Below are positions 6,101 through 12,377 of a DNA stretch of 12,377 bases, piece after piece. Within the stretch, counting starts at the first letter, position 1. The number at the start of each line of letters is the position of its first letter. The DNA is from Firmicutes bacterium UBA5301 (lineage in GTDB: Bacteria > Bacillota > UBA5301): the NCBI GenBank assembly GCA_002408345.1, contig DHRX01000030.1:4808-17184 (forward strand), read 5' to 3'. The position numbers were made by a program, and so were the translations under genes. The notes beneath the pieces are model-generated. The model was not told the origin of the DNA and did no database searches. It was given only the letters and a program-made list of their open reading frames with translations.

Positions 6101-7879
6101 TTACTTCGCAGCCTCTAACAATGCATTCCAATTGCTTGGTAATTTGATTGGTCTGGTAACTGGGGAATCCATCCAGCTATCAGTAGGCAAGTAAGTAAAG
6201 GGCATACAGACACACCAGCCACCGGAAGATAGGACGATAAAGTTATCGCCGCTAGCACCGACTGGAATCTGATCACCATACCGCTCCATCAAGGTCTTGG
6301 CAAATCCACTAGCCGCAGAGGCATCGGGGATTTCTTTGATATCCATGAACTCTTTGCGGTTAACGGTAGCATTCTTGGCTACAGTATCTGCAAAGTCTTT
6401 TTTGGTTACGCCTTCATCCCAGAGTAAACCGGCAACTAAAGGTTCGACAATAATAACACCGGCTTTCCGAGTTTTCCATTTGGCTTCATCGCCAGGCCAC
6501 ATTGCTGCCGTTGGGGTTACAGCCTGAGCAGCAACTTCAGCGGTATGACCAGGTATATTGACCGCACCCATTACACCGATAACAGTAACGGTGTTGGTGC
6601 CTTTGGGGAACCCAAGCTGCTGATTGTAGGGAACCCAACCGTAGGAATCCCATTCAGATTCAGCAAAAACCATACCAGCATACTGAGTAGACTGTCCGTG
6701 CTGTCCTGGCGGTACCATCGCGATACCGTAGCCGCCAGCATTTCTCCAAATGAAGTTGATAGCACGGCTAATCGGACCACCTGCTGGCATATCTGGGTTA
6801 ACGCCTAGGGTATTTTCACGGTAGTTAATACCTAAGTCCCGAGAGACCTGACCGTTGACCCAAATTAAGGGCCACATACCTCTCAACTGGGCCGCATACC
6901 AGTCATACTTATAGGAAGTAATCGCTTCCATAGACGCAATAATAACCGGCATATGCTCTGGACGACACCCAGCCAAAGCTGCGTTGATCGCTACTGTCTC
7001 TACAGTAATAGTACCGTTGCTAGGGCCCATTTTACCAATAACATGGTCAGGAGCATAATCAGTACCGGTTAACATCCAATCTACGCGTTCTTTAGTAGGA
7101 GCAAATACCGGTAGACCATCGGTCCAACCTCTCTCTAAGAACTTCTTAGCAAAAGCATTGTAGGCTGCATCAGCATTGCTAGCAACAAAGCTAAAGCTAT
7201 CAGGATAAGGTACTAAGGTTTTACCGACTTTCCGCATGAAATCAGGTTCACCTGTGGTTACTAAACCACGGATAAGGGTAGGTGTAGCCGCTTTGGCCAC
7301 TTTAACGGTATCTTCAACGGTCTGAACAGAATCAGCATACATGTCGTAGTACGGAACCGGACCATAACCAGCTAACATTGGAGCCTGCATAAAGGTTCCG
7401 ATATGTTCGTGGTAGATGATAGAAGCAGACGGAATTCCTCTTTTCTCCATTTCCAGTGCCATGGAACCCATGGCATTATTACAAGCCGTTCAGCCACCTG
7501 CTCCGACAATGACACCATCGGGATTAGTTGCTAGTATCGCTTCCAATGGTTCGTTAAAAGGAGAATACTTTACTGGGAATTCACTGTAAGGAATGATTTC
7601 AACTTTGGGATAGACAGCCTTAATTTCTTTAGCGATGGCATCGAATAGTACCTCCGCCATGCCGTTGCCACTTAATTTCCCTTCTTCATCTTTGTAGCCA
7701 CCAGAGAGCCACATCGCAATCCGCTTACCGTTTAGATCGCCTAAACGGGGAGCTAAATCACTTTTGAGCTCAATGGTGCTAGCCGGGTTCAAAACTTCCA
7801 GACTAACACTGGCTAATGCCTGGGCAGCTGTTAATGCTAAGATTGCACAGACTATTAGCGCGACTCTACGTGTTTTCAT
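6101..7879 (-). CDS. Exported selenoprotein with UxxC motif, read through an in-frame UGA
   Basis: Read from ATG 7879 (ribosome site GGAGAGGAG) to TAA 6101, the frame is open except for one TGA at 7490-7492, giving 592 residues with selenocysteine at 130. Residues 1-23 are a Sec signal peptide (basic MKTRR, hydrophobic core, ALA cleavage site). A Rossmann-like part follows (LNGKRIAMWLSGG, then ATNPDGVIVGAGG), then U-T-A-C (130-133) and ALEMEKRGIPSA. This recalls UGSC/GrdB-type selenoproteins, where Sec follows a 'VI.G' strand and precedes 'LEKRGIP'. From about 250 a second domain begins (RGWTDGLPVFAPTKERV, AINAALAGCRPEHMP). A WCVC motif sits near 555-558. A SECIS-like hairpin starts 14 nt after the UGA. 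It is the last gene of the Fe-S membrane protein operon, after a 132-nt gap. The likely role is an extracytoplasmic redox enzyme or thiol/selenol reductase; the substrate is unknown. The alternative is a nonsense-mutated Cys gene. Confidence 0.87.
7457..7475 (-). promoter_or_regulatory. Bacterial SECIS-like hairpin
   Basis: Downstream of the UGA (7492-7490) the mRNA has 14 nt, then a perfect 8-bp stem TGCCATGG / CCATGGCA closing GTT (or 7 bp closing GGTTC). Known bacterial SECIS elements place a short stem with G/GU in the loop about 16-37 nt after UGA; here the loop G is about 22 nt away. It lies within the coding frame, as required for SelB-mediated decoding in bacteria. Confidence 0.82.
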
Positions 7880-8011
7880 TGGACATCTCCTCTCCTATAA
7901 GAAATAGTTATCATCGTTATCGTACCACCAGTTACCCCTGGTTTCGTAGGCTCGAAAGTAGTAAAAGACTACTCCTTTTGGATAATTAACGTGCTAAAAG
8001 GTACAATTGCC

Positions 8012-8479
8012 CTATTGGCAGCAGGGCGGCAGCTCATAATGGTCATAAGTGGCCACCGTATCTAAGAAGTACTGGGGAATGCCACCTTTCTTCAAGTCCC
8101 CTTTGCCGGTAACCATCACCTGCTTAACCAGTCTTAACTGTTCCTCAGAGAGGCCCATCTTGCGGCCTAAATCTACCGCATAGACTGCACTAACTATTTT
8201 CTCAACACTATAACCACGTTCAGCTGCCCCGCGCATAACCTCAATAGCTTCATCTGAATTTAGAACCGGTTCAAAGTACATCTGAGAACTATAAGTCAAT
8301 GCCGTATTCAGTTTTAACCGTAACGAAATCTTCTTCAAAAAGTTCATATCTAAACTGTTGATTTCAGATATGACTTTGTCTAACGCCTGGTTAAATAGGT
8401 AAACATCATCTGAAACTGCAATGACCTGGATAGACAATAAGACTAAACTAATAAGCACAAGGCTAGCTACTTTTTTCAC
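8012..8479 (-). CDS. Small secreted helical protein with C-terminal Cys pair, unknown function
   Basis: This 155-residue protein is not recognised. It starts at GTG 8479, 2 nt after the stop of the preceding gene. Residues 1-22 are a signal peptide (KKVASLVLISLVLLSIQVIAV). The mature part is mostly helical and charged, with a segment (SDEAIEVMRGAAERGYSVEKIVSAVYAVDLG) that looks like a compact helical bundle, and it ends YELPPCCQ. The adjacent Cys pair at the end could carry a disulfide or ligate metal, like flexible redox tails in other exported thiol proteins; that is inference. Tight spacing to the Cys-rich peptide and Fe-S protein, and position before the selenoprotein, suggest it serves the same extracytoplasmic redox system. 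Confidence 0.75.
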   Translation of the reverse strand: MKKVASLVLISLVLLSIQVIAVSDDVYLFNQALDKVISEINSLDMNFLKKISLRLKLNTALTYSSQMYFEPVLNSDEAIEVMRGAAERGYSVEKIVSAVYAVDLGRKMGLSEEQLRLVKQVMVTGKGDLKKGGIPQYFLDTVATYDHYELPPCCQ

Positions 8480-8481
8480 AA

Positions 8482-8709
8482 TTATTCTGCACCCCTGGTT
8501 TCACAATTCTTCTGGTTTGTTTTTTTCTTAACCAGCGCAATCCCTCCAATAATTACTACCGGCACAAAGGTAGTAACACAAGAGAACCCACAGGCTCCAC
8601 AGGTACCGGTACACTGTCCAGCCCCCTGCACTAAATTAGAAGAAGCTAGCAGATAGGTACCTGTAGTTCCTAACCCGATAAACCACGATTTTAAACCGGC
8701 TTTTTTCAT
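8482..8709 (-). CDS. 75-residue Cys-rich membrane protein
   Basis: ATG 8709 overlaps the TGA stop of the Fe-S protein gene (ATGA), indicating translational coupling. The protein has a first hydrophobic segment (WFIGLGTTGTYLLASSNLV), then a cluster of four cysteines in CTGTCGACGFSC (spacings C-x3-C-x2-C-x3-C, residues about 33-44). A second membrane segment (FVPVVIIGGIALV) follows, then a basic tail KKKTNQKNC. A hairpin with the Cys loop on one side of the membrane fits, most simply outside with both ends in the cytoplasm. The loop could bind an Fe-S cluster or metal, or relay thiol electrons between the NapH-like protein and the exported proteins. No family is recognised. Confidence 0.75.
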   Translation of the reverse strand: MKKAGLKSWFIGLGTTGTYLLASSNLVQGAGQCTGTCGACGFSCVTTFVPVVIIGGIALVKKKTNQKNCETRGAE

Positions 8710-9593
8710 TTTCCAGCATCCACCGGTACATCTGGTCCACCTGGCATTTTAATTCCAGTTTCCTTCCAACCCGAGTCTCCGGTACCATAGCTAAGCGCAC
8801 CCTTAGGGCAAACCCTTTCACAATGACGGCAGGTTAAGCAATTGTGAATTTTATGGGATAACCCGTCGCTATTTTTGGACAAAACGCCCATGGGGCACTC
8901 TTTAACACAAATCCCGCAAGACGTACATCTTTCTCTGTCCAACCGTAGCTTATAGGTAAAACCGAAACGGGCTCCAATACTGTGAACGAGGTTTTGCAGT
9001 GCTCCTACCGGACACATAAAATTACAGTAGCCCCGACCACCGACATTAAAAATGCCAAACAAAACTAGCCAGAAAAACAACGTTAAAATAGTCATTGAGC
9101 TCATTACGCCAAAGTTAGTATCTACACACTTTTGTAATAGAGCAAACTGACACATATTGCATGTTAGAGCTTGGGCTAGAAACGGCGCAATTAAAAATGC
9201 CGCAAAAAAGCCATACCTAACCGGCGTTGGATTAACTATTTTGGCCCAGTTAATCTTCCACCGATCGGGAATTATCCTACTCAAATACTCAGGAACAGCG
9301 CCGGCAGCGCAGAGACGGCCACAAAAAAACGGGCCAAGAAAAAATGCTGAAATAATTAATAATAGAAAGGAAATAAAAGAAACCGATACTACGCCATGTA
9401 AGGCGACTTTTCCGGTAAATAAATTACCAATAGGCATACGTAAACAGACAGAGTGAATATTGGCAAACCGTTCTTCGCCGGTTAACAACTGCATTAATCT
9501 TGGGTAAATTGCAATCGGCCCAAAGAAGAGAACAAAGCCTAACAGATACCATTTCGCCCTATCTTTCAGCGACGCTTTTACTGGTTTTTGCAT
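8706..9593 (-). CDS. NapH/NosR-like 4Fe-4S polyferredoxin membrane protein
   Basis: This 295-residue protein has four or five membrane segments (about 15-34, 68-90, 127-146 and 165-186). It carries the NapH/NosR-type membrane cysteine motifs CGRLCAAGA (Cys91, Cys95) and YCNFMCPVG (Cys190, Cys194), plus CNMC (145-148). The C-terminal part has two classical 4Fe-4S motifs, CTSCGICVKECP (223-233) and CLTCRHCERVCP (252-262). The first motif lacks the usual proline after the second Cys. Such proteins pass electrons between the quinol pool or ferredoxin and enzymes on the other side of the membrane. ATG 9593 has an AAAGGGG site. It lies 24 nt after the membrane-anchored protein gene and overlaps the Cys-rich peptide gene by 4 nt. 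It is the likely electron donor of this operon, by context. Confidence 0.92.
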   Translation of the reverse strand: MQKPVKASLKDRAKWYLLGFVLFFGPIAIYPRLMQLLTGEERFANIHSVCLRMPIGNLFTGKVALHGVVSVSFISFLLLIISAFFLGPFFCGRLCAAGAVPEYLSRIIPDRWKINWAKIVNPTPVRYGFFAAFLIAPFLAQALTCNMCQFALLQKCVDTNFGVMSSMTILTLFFWLVLFGIFNVGGRGYCNFMCPVGALQNLVHSIGARFGFTYKLRLDRERCTSCGICVKECPMGVLSKNSDGLSHKIHNCLTCRHCERVCPKGALSYGTGDSGWKETGIKMPGGPDVPVDAGK

Positions 9594-9617
9594 AATATTA
9601 AACCCCTTTGACTGGAT

Positions 9618-10151
9618 TTAGTTAGCATGAGAATTAATAATACTAACTGGAACTTCAGCTAATAACTGCCCCGTCTGATAGTTAATAATTTCAATTACAC
9701 CTGAGTCTACAGCGTTCTCTTTGAGCTTGTCCTTTGGTAGTTCAAGGTCTACTGAAAAGATAAATCCTTCCCCAGGGTTTAACGGGGTCATTAAGCGGCG
9801 CTCTACCTTGTCAAAGTGAATATTTAAAGAATCAATCTGATGCTTTGACTCAAAACCGCGAGTCGCTACCTCTATCCACAGAGGCTCCTGGGTTTTGTTG
9901 ATAATCCCACCCCGGTGGCCTGTAGTCACAGAAACCTTGCTTGGTTGTACCAATTTTTTCGGTAGCAGTTGATTAGCCAGGTCCAGAACCGTAGGACGAA
10001 CACCTTGCGCTGCTGCTGGAGTGAGAATGACTCGGAACTCTGATCTTTCACGCACCGTTTGTTTAGCAAAAAAGCTGAGACTGAGGGTAAAAGCAAACAT
10101 CACAAAAAACACTAGTATTGCTGACCATCTGGAATTTCCTAAAGTTTTCAT
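9618..10151 (-). CDS. Membrane-anchored extracytoplasmic protein, unknown function
   Basis: The ATG at 10151 is chosen because GGGAGG lies 8 nt upstream; an in-frame GTG at 10160 overlaps that site. The 177-residue protein has one N-terminal membrane segment (WSAILVFFVMFAFTLSLSFFA) and an outside domain rich in beta strands (PLWIEVATRGF, FIFSVDLELPKD, VIEIINYQTGQLLAEVPVSI), suggesting an immunoglobulin-like or similar sandwich. It has no cysteines in the mature part, unlike its operon partners. It is the first gene of the tight Fe-S/selenoprotein operon (24 nt before the NapH-like gene) and may anchor or assemble the complex. No family recognised. Confidence 0.75.
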   Translation of the reverse strand: MKTLGNSRWSAILVFFVMFAFTLSLSFFAKQTVRERSEFRVILTPAAAQGVRPTVLDLANQLLPKKLVQPSKVSVTTGHRGGIINKTQEPLWIEVATRGFESKHQIDSLNIHFDKVERRLMTPLNPGEGFIFSVDLELPKDKLKENAVDSGVIEIINYQTGQLLAEVPVSIINSHAN

Positions 10152-10286
10152 TGCTGGCACCTCCCATCATAAACATTAGTTAAACGTGAATTTTAGCACT
10201 ATCATTAATAATTGTAGTGTCATCTGCCCCAACTAACCATAACTAAAGAGGATAATTGTACTACTACTTTTGGGTCATATAGGACA

Positions 10287-10331
10287 AGAAAAAAAGAGCA
10301 TTGCTGAAAAACATATTCAGCCAATGCCCTT
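10287..10331 (-). terminator. Intrinsic terminator after cheX
   Basis: On the minus strand an imperfect hairpin (GGGCATTGGCTGAA pairing with TTCAGCAATGCTC, one bulged base) is followed by seven T residues (10295-10289). It lies just after the cheX stop and ends the riboswitch-controlled HD-GYP/cheX transcript, separating it from the redox operon whose first gene starts at 10151. The 10161-10286 stretch should hold that operon's promoter; none was convincing. Confidence 0.85.
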
Positions 10332-10354
10332 GGAAAAATCATATTCTTTAGCTT

Positions 10355-10831
10355 TTATGTAGCTTTTACAGTAAGAGAAAATACCCCTGCCCCGGTCTGC
10401 TGGATTGTGCTATAGAGACCAAAAGGGATAATTAAGCTCTGCAACCCGTTAGGAAATACGGTTACATCACTTCCAGTAATAATGGATGGAACAGTAACGT
10501 CAGTGGAAAGACCATATTGCTCCAGTCTAATAGCGGCCCGGCCTGCTAACATATTCACCGTCTCCGCTATACAAGAACGAGCCATTTCGTCAAAGTCCTG
10601 GATCGACCAAGACATTACTGTAGAAGTAAGGCTAACTACATCTTTCTTAGAAACTGATAGGATAAACTGTCCTTTAAGATCACCAGTAATACCAATAGCC
10701 ACATTAACTTCGTTCCCTAACATCGGACCATTATGTATACTAACGGCACCCCTTTTGAAATCTCAAGACCGTAAGTACCGAAAATCTCTTCCGCCGCACC
10801 CTAAAAAAGGGTTAATCCACTCTACTTTCAC
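10355..10831 (-). pseudogene. cheX: CheX-like chemotaxis phosphatase gene with two opposite frameshifts
   Basis: The intact 3' part (from 10723) reads VAIGITGDLKGQF, CIAETVNMLAGRAA and VTVPSIITGSDV, matching CheX, which dephosphorylates CheY-P; the ExxN catalytic pair (AETVN) is present. The natural start is GTG 10831, overlapping the HD-GYP stop (GTGA). From it the frame reads KVEWINPFLG, but CheX-like sequence then continues one base over (AAEEIFGTYGLEISKGVP) and returns to the first frame at SIHNGPMLGNEV. A single extra base near TTAGGGTGCGG and one missing base near CCGTTAGT explain this. As written, the start frame meets TGA after about 17 codons, so only an internal start would yield protein. 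Either both indels are sequence errors in a working gene, or the gene is broken. Confidence 0.8.
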
Positions 10832-11403
10832 GATAAGTTTTCACCATACCTTGAGGCCAGTCCCTTTTGCAAAGCAGCTAAAACTTCCTGGTCATATTTA
10901 TCACTTTGTTCTAGTTCCTCAAATGCTACAGCTACAGGTAAAGCTTTACGGTAAGGTCGATCTGAAGTCATCGCCTCAAAAACATCGGCCACAGCAACAA
11001 TACGACTCATTATAGAAATCTTACCACCACTTAACCTATCTGGATAACCTGAACCATCTAAACGTTCATGGTGGGAACGCACAGCTTGTACCACACTACT
11101 AGCACATCCGATAGTTTCTACCATATTTGCACCTAATCGAGGATGCATTTTTACGTTGCTAAACTCTTCGGCTGAGAGTCTACCCGGTTTTTCCAGTATG
11201 CTTTTAGAAATAGCGATTTTACCAATATCATGCAATAGCCCTGCCCAATATAGTTGCCGCAGTTCTTCGTATTTAAAGCCGACGATACGGCCAACCAGAT
11301 CACATAGTGAAGCTACTTGGCGTGAATGTTGCGCAATTAAATCCTGATTCTCTATTATGGTTACTAACGCTGTCTGGCTATCCACTATAAATTCCTTATT
11401 CAT
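10828..11403 (-). CDS. HD-GYP domain protein, probable c-di-GMP phosphodiesterase
   Basis: The 191-residue protein is essentially a single HD-GYP domain, with H26, HDIGK (58-62), H87, HHERLDGSGYP (111-121) and VADVFEAMTSDRPYR after it. Such enzymes hydrolyse cyclic-di-GMP to pGpG or GMP using two or three metal ions; all expected motif residues appear present. There is no attached receiver or sensor domain. The start is placed at ATG 11403, with GGGAG/GGAAG upstream. A longer in-frame start at 11460 falls inside the riboswitch terminator hairpin and is unlikely. Expression should be set by the c-di-GMP riboswitch just upstream, making a feedback loop. cheX overlaps its stop codon, tying c-di-GMP turnover to chemotaxis. 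Confidence 0.92.
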   Translation of the reverse strand: MNKEFIVDSQTALVTIIENQDLIAQHSRQVASLCDLVGRIVGFKYEELRQLYWAGLLHDIGKIAISKSILEKPGRLSAEEFSNVKMHPRLGANMVETIGCASSVVQAVRSHHERLDGSGYPDRLSGGKISIMSRIVAVADVFEAMTSDRPYRKALPVAVAFEELEQSDKYDQEVLAALQKGLASRYGENLS

Positions 11404-11433
11404 TGATAGTCTTCCAGCTCCCTTACTGGTACT

Positions 11434-11464
11434 AATAAAAAAGAAGGTGGCCATAACCACCTTC
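11434..11464 (-). terminator. Riboswitch-controlled intrinsic terminator
   Basis: On the minus strand GAAGGTGG (11464-11457), loop TTATGG, and CCACCTTC (11450-11443) are followed by six T residues (11442-11437). This perfect 8-bp terminator lies between the c-di-GMP aptamer and the HD-GYP ribosome site. It is the expected expression platform for transcriptional control. Confidence 0.9.
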
Positions 11465-11482
11465 GACTAGACGAGCTAGGCA

Positions 11483-11556
11483 GCTTGGCAATCATAGCCG
11501 TTCTGGCTTACAGACCCATAGCTTTGCGCCCCCATCTTTCGATGAGTTTGCCGAAA
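11483..11556 (-). promoter_or_regulatory. Cyclic-di-GMP-I (GEMM-I) riboswitch aptamer
   Basis: The minus strand carries the hallmark GEMM-I order: GGCAAAC (11552-11546), a CATC-GAAA-GATG tetraloop hairpin, the conserved GCGCAAAGC joining segment, GGGTCTGTAAG, an AGCC-AGAA-CGGCT hairpin serving as the second arm, and a closing TTGCC (11491-11487) pairing with GGCAA. The G before CAAAC (equivalent to G20 of the Vibrio Vc2 aptamer) is kept, as in c-di-GMP binders rather than the A found in many cGAMP-type variants. The terminator at 11434-11464 follows. Whether ligand turns the gene on or off cannot be settled by eye; an alternative CUGCC/GGUGG pairing is possible. Confidence 0.92.
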
Positions 11557-11751
11557 TATACCATTTCACCAGAATAATCTTCCAAAAATAAGATTATCTA
11601 TCGTATCCTTTACCCCCTGCTAGCTAGGCCCAATTTACTAGGCGGTCTAGGATTTTAGTCCTAGATAACATTCTGCGGACTGGCTCCAGACCCTGCTGGT
11701 TTTCATAGTGTATGATATATCTTTTTGCCAATGTTAAGGAGTGTTGATCAA
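11557..11751. promoter_or_regulatory. Divergent intergenic region with hairpins
   Basis: This stretch should hold promoters for the riboswitch transcript (minus) and the TctC gene (plus). Seen here are a perfect 7-bp hairpin TCTAGGA-TTTTAG-TCCTAGA (11646-11665), an imperfect repeat GGACTGG/CCAGACC (11677-11692), and an AT-rich repeat ATAATCTT/AAGATTAT (about 11573-11597). A -10-like TATGAT (11711-11716) precedes tctC without a clear -35. AAGGAG (11736-11741) is the tctC ribosome site. No further gene or known RNA was recognised. Confidence 0.45.
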
Positions 11752-12377
11752 ATGTCAAAGTTAAGCTGTTTTACCGCTAGTATTTTAGTCCTTACTTTAT
11801 TACTTGGTGGTCTGCCGACTATAATCGCCAAGGAGTTCCCTAATAAACCAATTACTTATATCATCCCCTTTGATCCAGGAGGGCAGTCTGATTTGGAGGC
11901 CCGCAGACAACAACCGATTCTAGAACAGATTCTAGGTGTACCGGTTGTAGTTATCTATAAACAAGGTGGGGGTGGCTCTGTTGGCTGGAGTGAGCTAGTT
12001 CAGTCTCCTGCTGATGGTTATACCATTGCTGGTAACAACATTCCTCACATCATTTTGCAACCTTTGCAGCGGAAAAATGCCGGTTATGAAACTCAGGACT
12101 TAGAGCCGGTAGCCCTCTTTCAAACTACCCCGATCGGCCTCGCTGTACTTAAATCCAGCCCTTTCCAAACCCTAACCGACTTTATTACTTATGCCAAGAC
12201 CAACCCCGGGGTAATTACCGTTGCCGGATCGGGTACCTGGAGCGGGCATCACTTTGCCTACCTCCAGTTAGAAAAACTAACTGGGGCCAAAGTTACCTAT
12301 ATCCCCTTTACCGGTGCCGCACCCCAGGTAACCGCATTTTTAGGCGGACATACTACCGCTATTCTAGCTAATTCTAA
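11752..12377 (+). CDS. TctC/Bug-family tripartite tricarboxylate transporter substrate-binding protein, 3' part outside window
   Basis: The frame is open from ATG 11752 (AAGGAG 10 nt upstream) to the window edge, giving 208 residues of an expected ~320. Residues 1-26 are a signal peptide (ILVLTLLLGGLPTIIA). The mature part shows the Bug-family order: FPNKPITYIIPFDPGGQSDLEAR, LEQILGVPVVV with GGGGSVGW, SPADGYTI, then VALFQTTPIGLAV and GVITVAGSGTWSGHH, ending near YIPFTGAAPQVTAFLGGHT. These extracellular proteins bind carboxylates or related small anions and hand them to TctA/TctB membrane partners, expected further right but not visible. It is transcribed away from the riboswitch operon and may be unrelated to it. 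Family well supported; ligand unknown. Confidence 0.9.
   Translation, partial: MSKLSCFTASILVLTLLLGGLPTIIAKEFPNKPITYIIPFDPGGQSDLEARRQQPILEQILGVPVVVIYKQGGGGSVGWSELVQSPADGYTIAGNNIPHIILQPLQRKNAGYETQDLEPVALFQTTPIGLAVLKSSPFQTLTDFITYAKTNPGVITVAGSGTWSGHHFAYLQLEKLTGAKVTYIPFTGAAPQVTAFLGGHTTAILANS

Noticed and set aside
6101..7471. Separate gene starting at ATG 7471
   Set aside because: That ATG lies within the SECIS stem with no ribosome site, and the frame joins the upstream signal-peptide half through a single TGA.
7927..7973. Riboswitch in the leader before the selenoprotein gene
   Set aside because: Only two short stems (ACCAG/CTGGT, AGTAGT/ACTACT) were seen and no known aptamer consensus matches.
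9157..9456. 99-codon plus-strand open frame opposite the NapH-like gene
   Set aside because: It is a shadow of a strong Fe-S protein gene with no independent signal.
10735..10780. The TGA inside cheX as a second selenocysteine codon
   Set aside because: The clear CheX-like sequence here is in the neighbouring frame, so frameshifts explain it better, and no redox motif surrounds the TGA.
10482..11015. 177-codon plus-strand open frame opposite cheX and HD-GYP
   Set aside because: It is antisense to well-supported genes, has no recognisable domain and no good ribosome site.
11404..11460. Longer in-frame start for the HD-GYP protein at 11460
   Set aside because: It would lie inside the riboswitch terminator hairpin and lacks a ribosome site; ATG 11403 has one and fits the domain.
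11646..11692. tRNA-like fold
   Set aside because: The apparent anticodon loop is six bases and no acceptor or T-arm pairing could be found.

Overview
The window looks like chromosome of an anaerobic, Gram-positive-type Firmicute (Clostridia or Negativicutes-like). This is inferred from strong AGGAGG-type ribosome sites, moderate GC content, a cyclic-di-GMP-I riboswitch, a CheX/HD-GYP signalling pair, a membrane polyferredoxin of the NapH type and an apparent selenocysteine codon. Almost all genes lie on the minus strand; only one XRE regulator and the gene at the right edge are on the plus strand. No tRNA, rRNA, IS element or CRISPR array was seen.

Left part (1-5100): the 5' part of a dCache sensory receptor with an XRE regulator just upstream (927-1265), then a minus-strand cluster that reads DUF1097-like membrane protein, amidohydrolase_3 enzyme, MFS transporter. 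This looks like import and hydrolysis of an unidentified small amide- or N-acyl-type compound. Hairpins at 1427-1466 and 2824-2855 punctuate it.

Middle (5100-6100): two divergent XRE regulators. The minus-strand one has a near-consensus promoter (TTGACA, 17 nt, TATGCT) whose spacer is filled by a perfect 18-bp palindrome, with a second, weaker inverted repeat downstream. A strong bidirectional terminator (6048-6079) closes the plus-strand regulator and the next operon.

Centre (10151 down to 6101): the most interesting locus. Five minus-strand genes follow closely: a membrane-anchored protein, a NapH-like 4Fe-4S membrane protein, a 75-residue Cys-rich membrane peptide, a small secreted protein ending in a Cys pair, and a 592-residue exported protein. 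The last has an in-frame UGA (7490-7492) in a U-T-A-C motif, followed by a perfect SECIS-like hairpin. The simplest reading is a secreted selenoprotein, distantly like the UGSC/GrdB-type selenoproteins, supplied with electrons across the membrane by the Fe-S protein.

Right part (10287-12377): a c-di-GMP-I riboswitch with an intrinsic terminator precedes an HD-GYP phosphodiesterase, whose stop overlaps the GTG start of a cheX gene. The 5' part of cheX carries two opposite frameshifts. Divergently, a TctC/Bug-type solute-binding protein begins at 11752 and runs off the window.
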